Shown piece after piece: positions 4,446 through 6,443 of a stretch of DNA of 6,443 nt. This stretch comes from Planctomycetota bacterium (GTDB lineage Bacteria; Planctomycetota; UBA11346), in NCBI GenBank assembly GCA_013816415.1, contig JACDEN010000164.1, positions 1-6,443 on the forward strand, in the 5' to 3' direction. Both the position numbers and the translations under genes were made by a program. Positions within the stretch are counted from its first letter, which is position 1. Each line of letters opens with the position of its first letter. The notes under the pieces are model-generated. The model saw only the letters and a program-made list of their open reading frames with translations, ran no database searches and was not told the DNA's origin.

Positions 4446-6443
4446 ATGGATGTCCGATCGACCGAGTACGCGAGCCGCTTCGGCGCCTCCTGCGCCCAAC
4501 GGCGCTGGTCGCGCGCGGAGCTGCTGCTGTATGTCGGGGCGCTGCTGATCGCGGCGACCGCCTCCATCTGCGCGCCATCGGCAGCCTGGATCGTCGCCAG
4601 CTATGCGCTGACCGCGCTCTTCGCTGCCAGCATCGCGACGCGCTTGGCCGCGATCACCGCGACGCTGGTGCACGATCCGACCATCACCATCGGTGCCGAA
4701 GCGCTCGCGGCGCTCGACCCGGGCGAGCTCCCTCGGTACAGCGTCCTGGTACCGCTCTACCGCGAGCCCGAGGTGGTACCGGCGCTGATCGCCGCGCTCA
4801 CGGCGCTGGATTACCCGCACGATCGTCTCGACATCCAGATCCTGCTCGAACCGGACGACCAGGCGACACTGGATGCGCTCGCTGCGCAGGCGCTGCCGTC
4901 GTGGATGCGCGTCACGCTCGCTCCGACCGGGGCTCCGCGCACCAAGCCGCGCGCGTGCAACGAGGGCCTCGCGCGCGCCACCGGCGATCTGCTGGTGGTC
5001 TACGACGCCGAAGACCGGCCAGAACCGGATCAGCTGCGCAAGGCGGTCGCGGCTTATCGTGATCTGCCCGCATCGACGGTGTGCCTGCAGTGCCGTCTCG
5101 CACATTACAATTCGCGCCAGAGCCTCGCCGCGCAGTGGTCGGCGCTCGAGTACCTGCTGTGGTTCCGGCTTGTGCTTCCCGGATTGCAGGCGATCGGATC
5201 ACCGATCCCACTCGGCGGCACCTCGAACCATTTCCGCGTCGCGGCGCTGCGTGAGCTCGGCGGCTGGGATCCGTTCAACGTCACCGAGGACTGCGATCTC
5301 GGGATGCGCATCGCGCGCCGCCGGTGGCGCACCCATATGCTCGCCTCGACCACTTGGGAGGAGGCGGTGGTCGGCACGCACGCGTGGGTGGTGCAGCGCT
5401 CGCGCTGGATAAAAGGCTATTTCCAGACCTGGCTCGTCCATTCGCGCCGCGGAACGCTGCCGGCATTCAAGCCATGGCAGTGGCTCATGTTCGCCCTCCA
5501 GGTCGGCGGACAGCCGCTCATCCAGCTCATCAACCCCCTCTCGTGGCTGGTCATCGCGCTGTGGTTCATCCTCGGCTGGAGCGTCGTCGATGTCGCGAGC
5601 CCGTTGTCGATCGCCGCGCTGGTGCTGACCATGGCGCTGCTCGCAGCCAATCTGCTGTTCGTGCTCATCAACCTGGTGGCCTGCGTCGCCAGCCGGCGCG
5701 CGGATCTGGCGCTCGCGGCCGTGCTATCCCCGCTGTCGTGGTGCCTGCACAGCGTCGGCGCGTGGCGGGCCGCCAGCGAACTGCTGTCGAACCCCTTCCG
5801 CTGGAACAAAACCCGCCATGGCCTGGCGATGCTCGACTCCATCCGCCTGCCGGATTCGGCTGCGTGGCGCCGCGCCAAACTCGCGATCGCGGCCGTGGCG
5901 TTGATGTCGATCACCGTCCTCGCGGTTCTCGCGACCCGCCAGCGGCTCGGTGAGGACATCGCGCGGCAGCAGCCGATCCGCGCGGTGCAGCTGCCGCTGC
6001 GTTTCGTCGCCGACGAGCACGGTGCGCAGCCGCTGTTCGCATCGAGTGCGCATCCGCCGGAGCCGTGGTCAGTGGCCGCTGCCCGCGTGCTGCCGATCTG
6101 TTCGCTCTCCGCCGGTGCGCCGACTTTTCAAACGACCGTCCGCTTCCCTGGAGTGGCGCATCTCGTCAGCCACCGCTCGCGCGACCTCGCGGGCATGGAC
6201 GCGCTCGCCTTCGACGTGCGGGTGGGAGCACGGGCGCCGGAAGGACTGCAGATCCTGGTGCACCTGCGCGACGAGGATGGGCGCTGGTTCCAGCATCACA
6301 GCCCGCAGCACCTGCTGCCAGGGACCTGGACGCGCATCGAGATCGCGCTGGCCGCTGGCGCATGGACAGGCGTCGGCCACCGCCGGGATTGGCAGATCGA
6401 TCTGCTGCGGTGCGTGAGCGAATTCGGCATCGATGTCCTCGGG
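4446..6443 (+). CDS. Membrane family 2 glycosyltransferase (cellulose-synthase/XagB-like) with C-terminal extracytoplasmic domain, 3' partial
   Basis: The frame is open for 666 codons to the window end. ATG 4446 is the first possible start, because an in-frame TGA lies at 4425-4427; its ribosome binding site is poor (CTGGAA upstream). Two membrane helices (about 26-46 and 47-67) precede a cytoplasmic GT2 domain. Its motifs are YSVLVPLYREPEV (98-110), LLEPDD (133-138), TKPRACNEGL (166-175), YDAEDRPEPDQLRKA (186-200, holding the D-x-D-like metal site), PLGGTSNHFR (255-264), NVTEDCDLG (278-286, with the TED catalytic-base motif) and QRSRWIKGYFQT (317-328, Q-x-x-R-W acceptor motif). This set marks processive polysaccharide synthases. 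Further hydrophobic helices lie at about 344-376, 385-414, 421-440 and 476-496. Residues about 500-666 are a soluble, strand-rich region (LAFDVRV, LQILVHLRDEDGRWFQ, GTWTRIEIAL) resembling a jelly-roll carbohydrate-binding fold and probably periplasmic. The likely product is an exopolysaccharide of unknown sugar. Functional linkage to the upstream genes is uncertain. Confidence 0.9.
   Translation, partial: MDVRSTEYASRFGASCAQRRWSRAELLLYVGALLIAATASICAPSAAWIVASYALTALFAASIATRLAAITATLVHDPTITIGAEALAALDPGELPRYSVLVPLYREPEVVPALIAALTALDYPHDRLDIQILLEPDDQATLDALAAQALPSWMRVTLAPTGAPRTKPRACNEGLARATGDLLVVYDAEDRPEPDQLRKAVAAYRDLPASTVCLQCRLAHYNSRQSLAAQWSALEYLLWFRLVLPGLQAIGSPIPLGGTSNHFRVAALRELGGWDPFNVTEDCDLGMRIARRRWRTHMLASTTWEEAVVGTHAWVVQRSRWIKGYFQTWLVHSRRGTLPAFKPWQWLMFALQVGGQPLIQLINPLSWLVIALWFILGWSVVDVASPLSIAALVLTMALLAANLLFVLINLVACVASRRADLALAAVLSPLSWCLHSVGAWRAASELLSNPFRWNKTRHGLAMLDSIRLPDSAAWRRAKLAIAAVALMSITVLAVLATRQRLGEDIARQQPIRAVQLPLRFVADEHGAQPLFASSAHPPEPWSVAAARVLPICSLSAGAPTFQTTVRFPGVAHLVSHRSRDLAGMDALAFDVRVGARAPEGLQILVHLRDEDGRWFQHHSPQHLLPGTWTRIEIALAAGAWTGVGHRRDWQIDLLRCVSEFGIDVLG

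Noticed and set aside
3656..5062. 468-codon plus-strand open frame crossing from the ATPase into the glycosyltransferase
   Set aside because: It is a +1 shadow of both genes. Its composition (Arg/Gly/Ala-rich) and lack of domains argue against expression, whereas the frame from 4446 carries all the GT2 motifs.
4122..5105. 327-codon minus-strand open frame across the ATPase/glycosyltransferase junction
   Set aside because: It spans two convincing plus-strand genes, is Arg-rich and low in complexity, and shows no family motifs.

Overview
The window is GC-rich and strongly biased to G/C in third codon positions. All four main genes lie on the + strand. The coding style and gene content suggest a high-GC Gram-negative proteobacterium, possibly a gammaproteobacterium of the purple-sulfur type. 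That taxonomic guess is weak, because no rRNA or marker gene is present.

Layout. (1) Bases 3-1613 hold the 3' part of a gene for a fusion protein: an Ala/Gly/Pro-rich linker, an NMT1/TauA-type ABC solute-binding domain, and a C-terminal OmpA-like peptidoglycan-binding domain. Its true start lies upstream of the window. (2) Bases 1637-2395 encode a divergent PspA/IM30 (bacterial ESCRT-III superfamily) coiled-coil protein, 23 nt downstream and with a strong ribosome binding site. (3) Bases 2396-2588 form a highly structured spacer. A 23-nt near-perfect inverted repeat (2431-2453 with 2564-2586) encloses three smaller hairpins, four CTAG tetranucleotides, a strong Shine-Dalgarno sequence and a possible 9-codon leader ORF that overlaps the next start codon as ATGA. 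(4) Bases 2589-4298 encode a 569-aa classical-clade AAA+ ATPase with a probably degenerate N-terminal AAA-like region, an arrangement that recalls Ycf46-type proteins. (5) A 147-nt gap (4299-4445) holds a repeat/palindrome cluster and a perfect 9-bp hairpin. (6) From 4446 to the window end runs a membrane-embedded, processive-type family 2 glycosyltransferase (cellulose-synthase/XagB-like). It carries a C-terminal extracytoplasmic beta-rich domain and is cut off by the window end.

How the genes may work together. The first three genes look like one envelope-maintenance module: a wall-anchored periplasmic solute-binding sensor, a membrane-binding PspA/ESCRT-III-like polymer former, and an AAA+ ATPase placed where Vps4 would act in an ESCRT system. 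This is inferred from domain content and gene order, not shown. The glycosyltransferase probably makes an exopolysaccharide and may be a separate transcription unit.

The points most worth attention are the PspA plus AAA+ pair, the binding-protein/OmpA fusion, and the inverted-repeat element that sits exactly between pspA and the ATPase gene and appears to contain the ATPase's translation signals.
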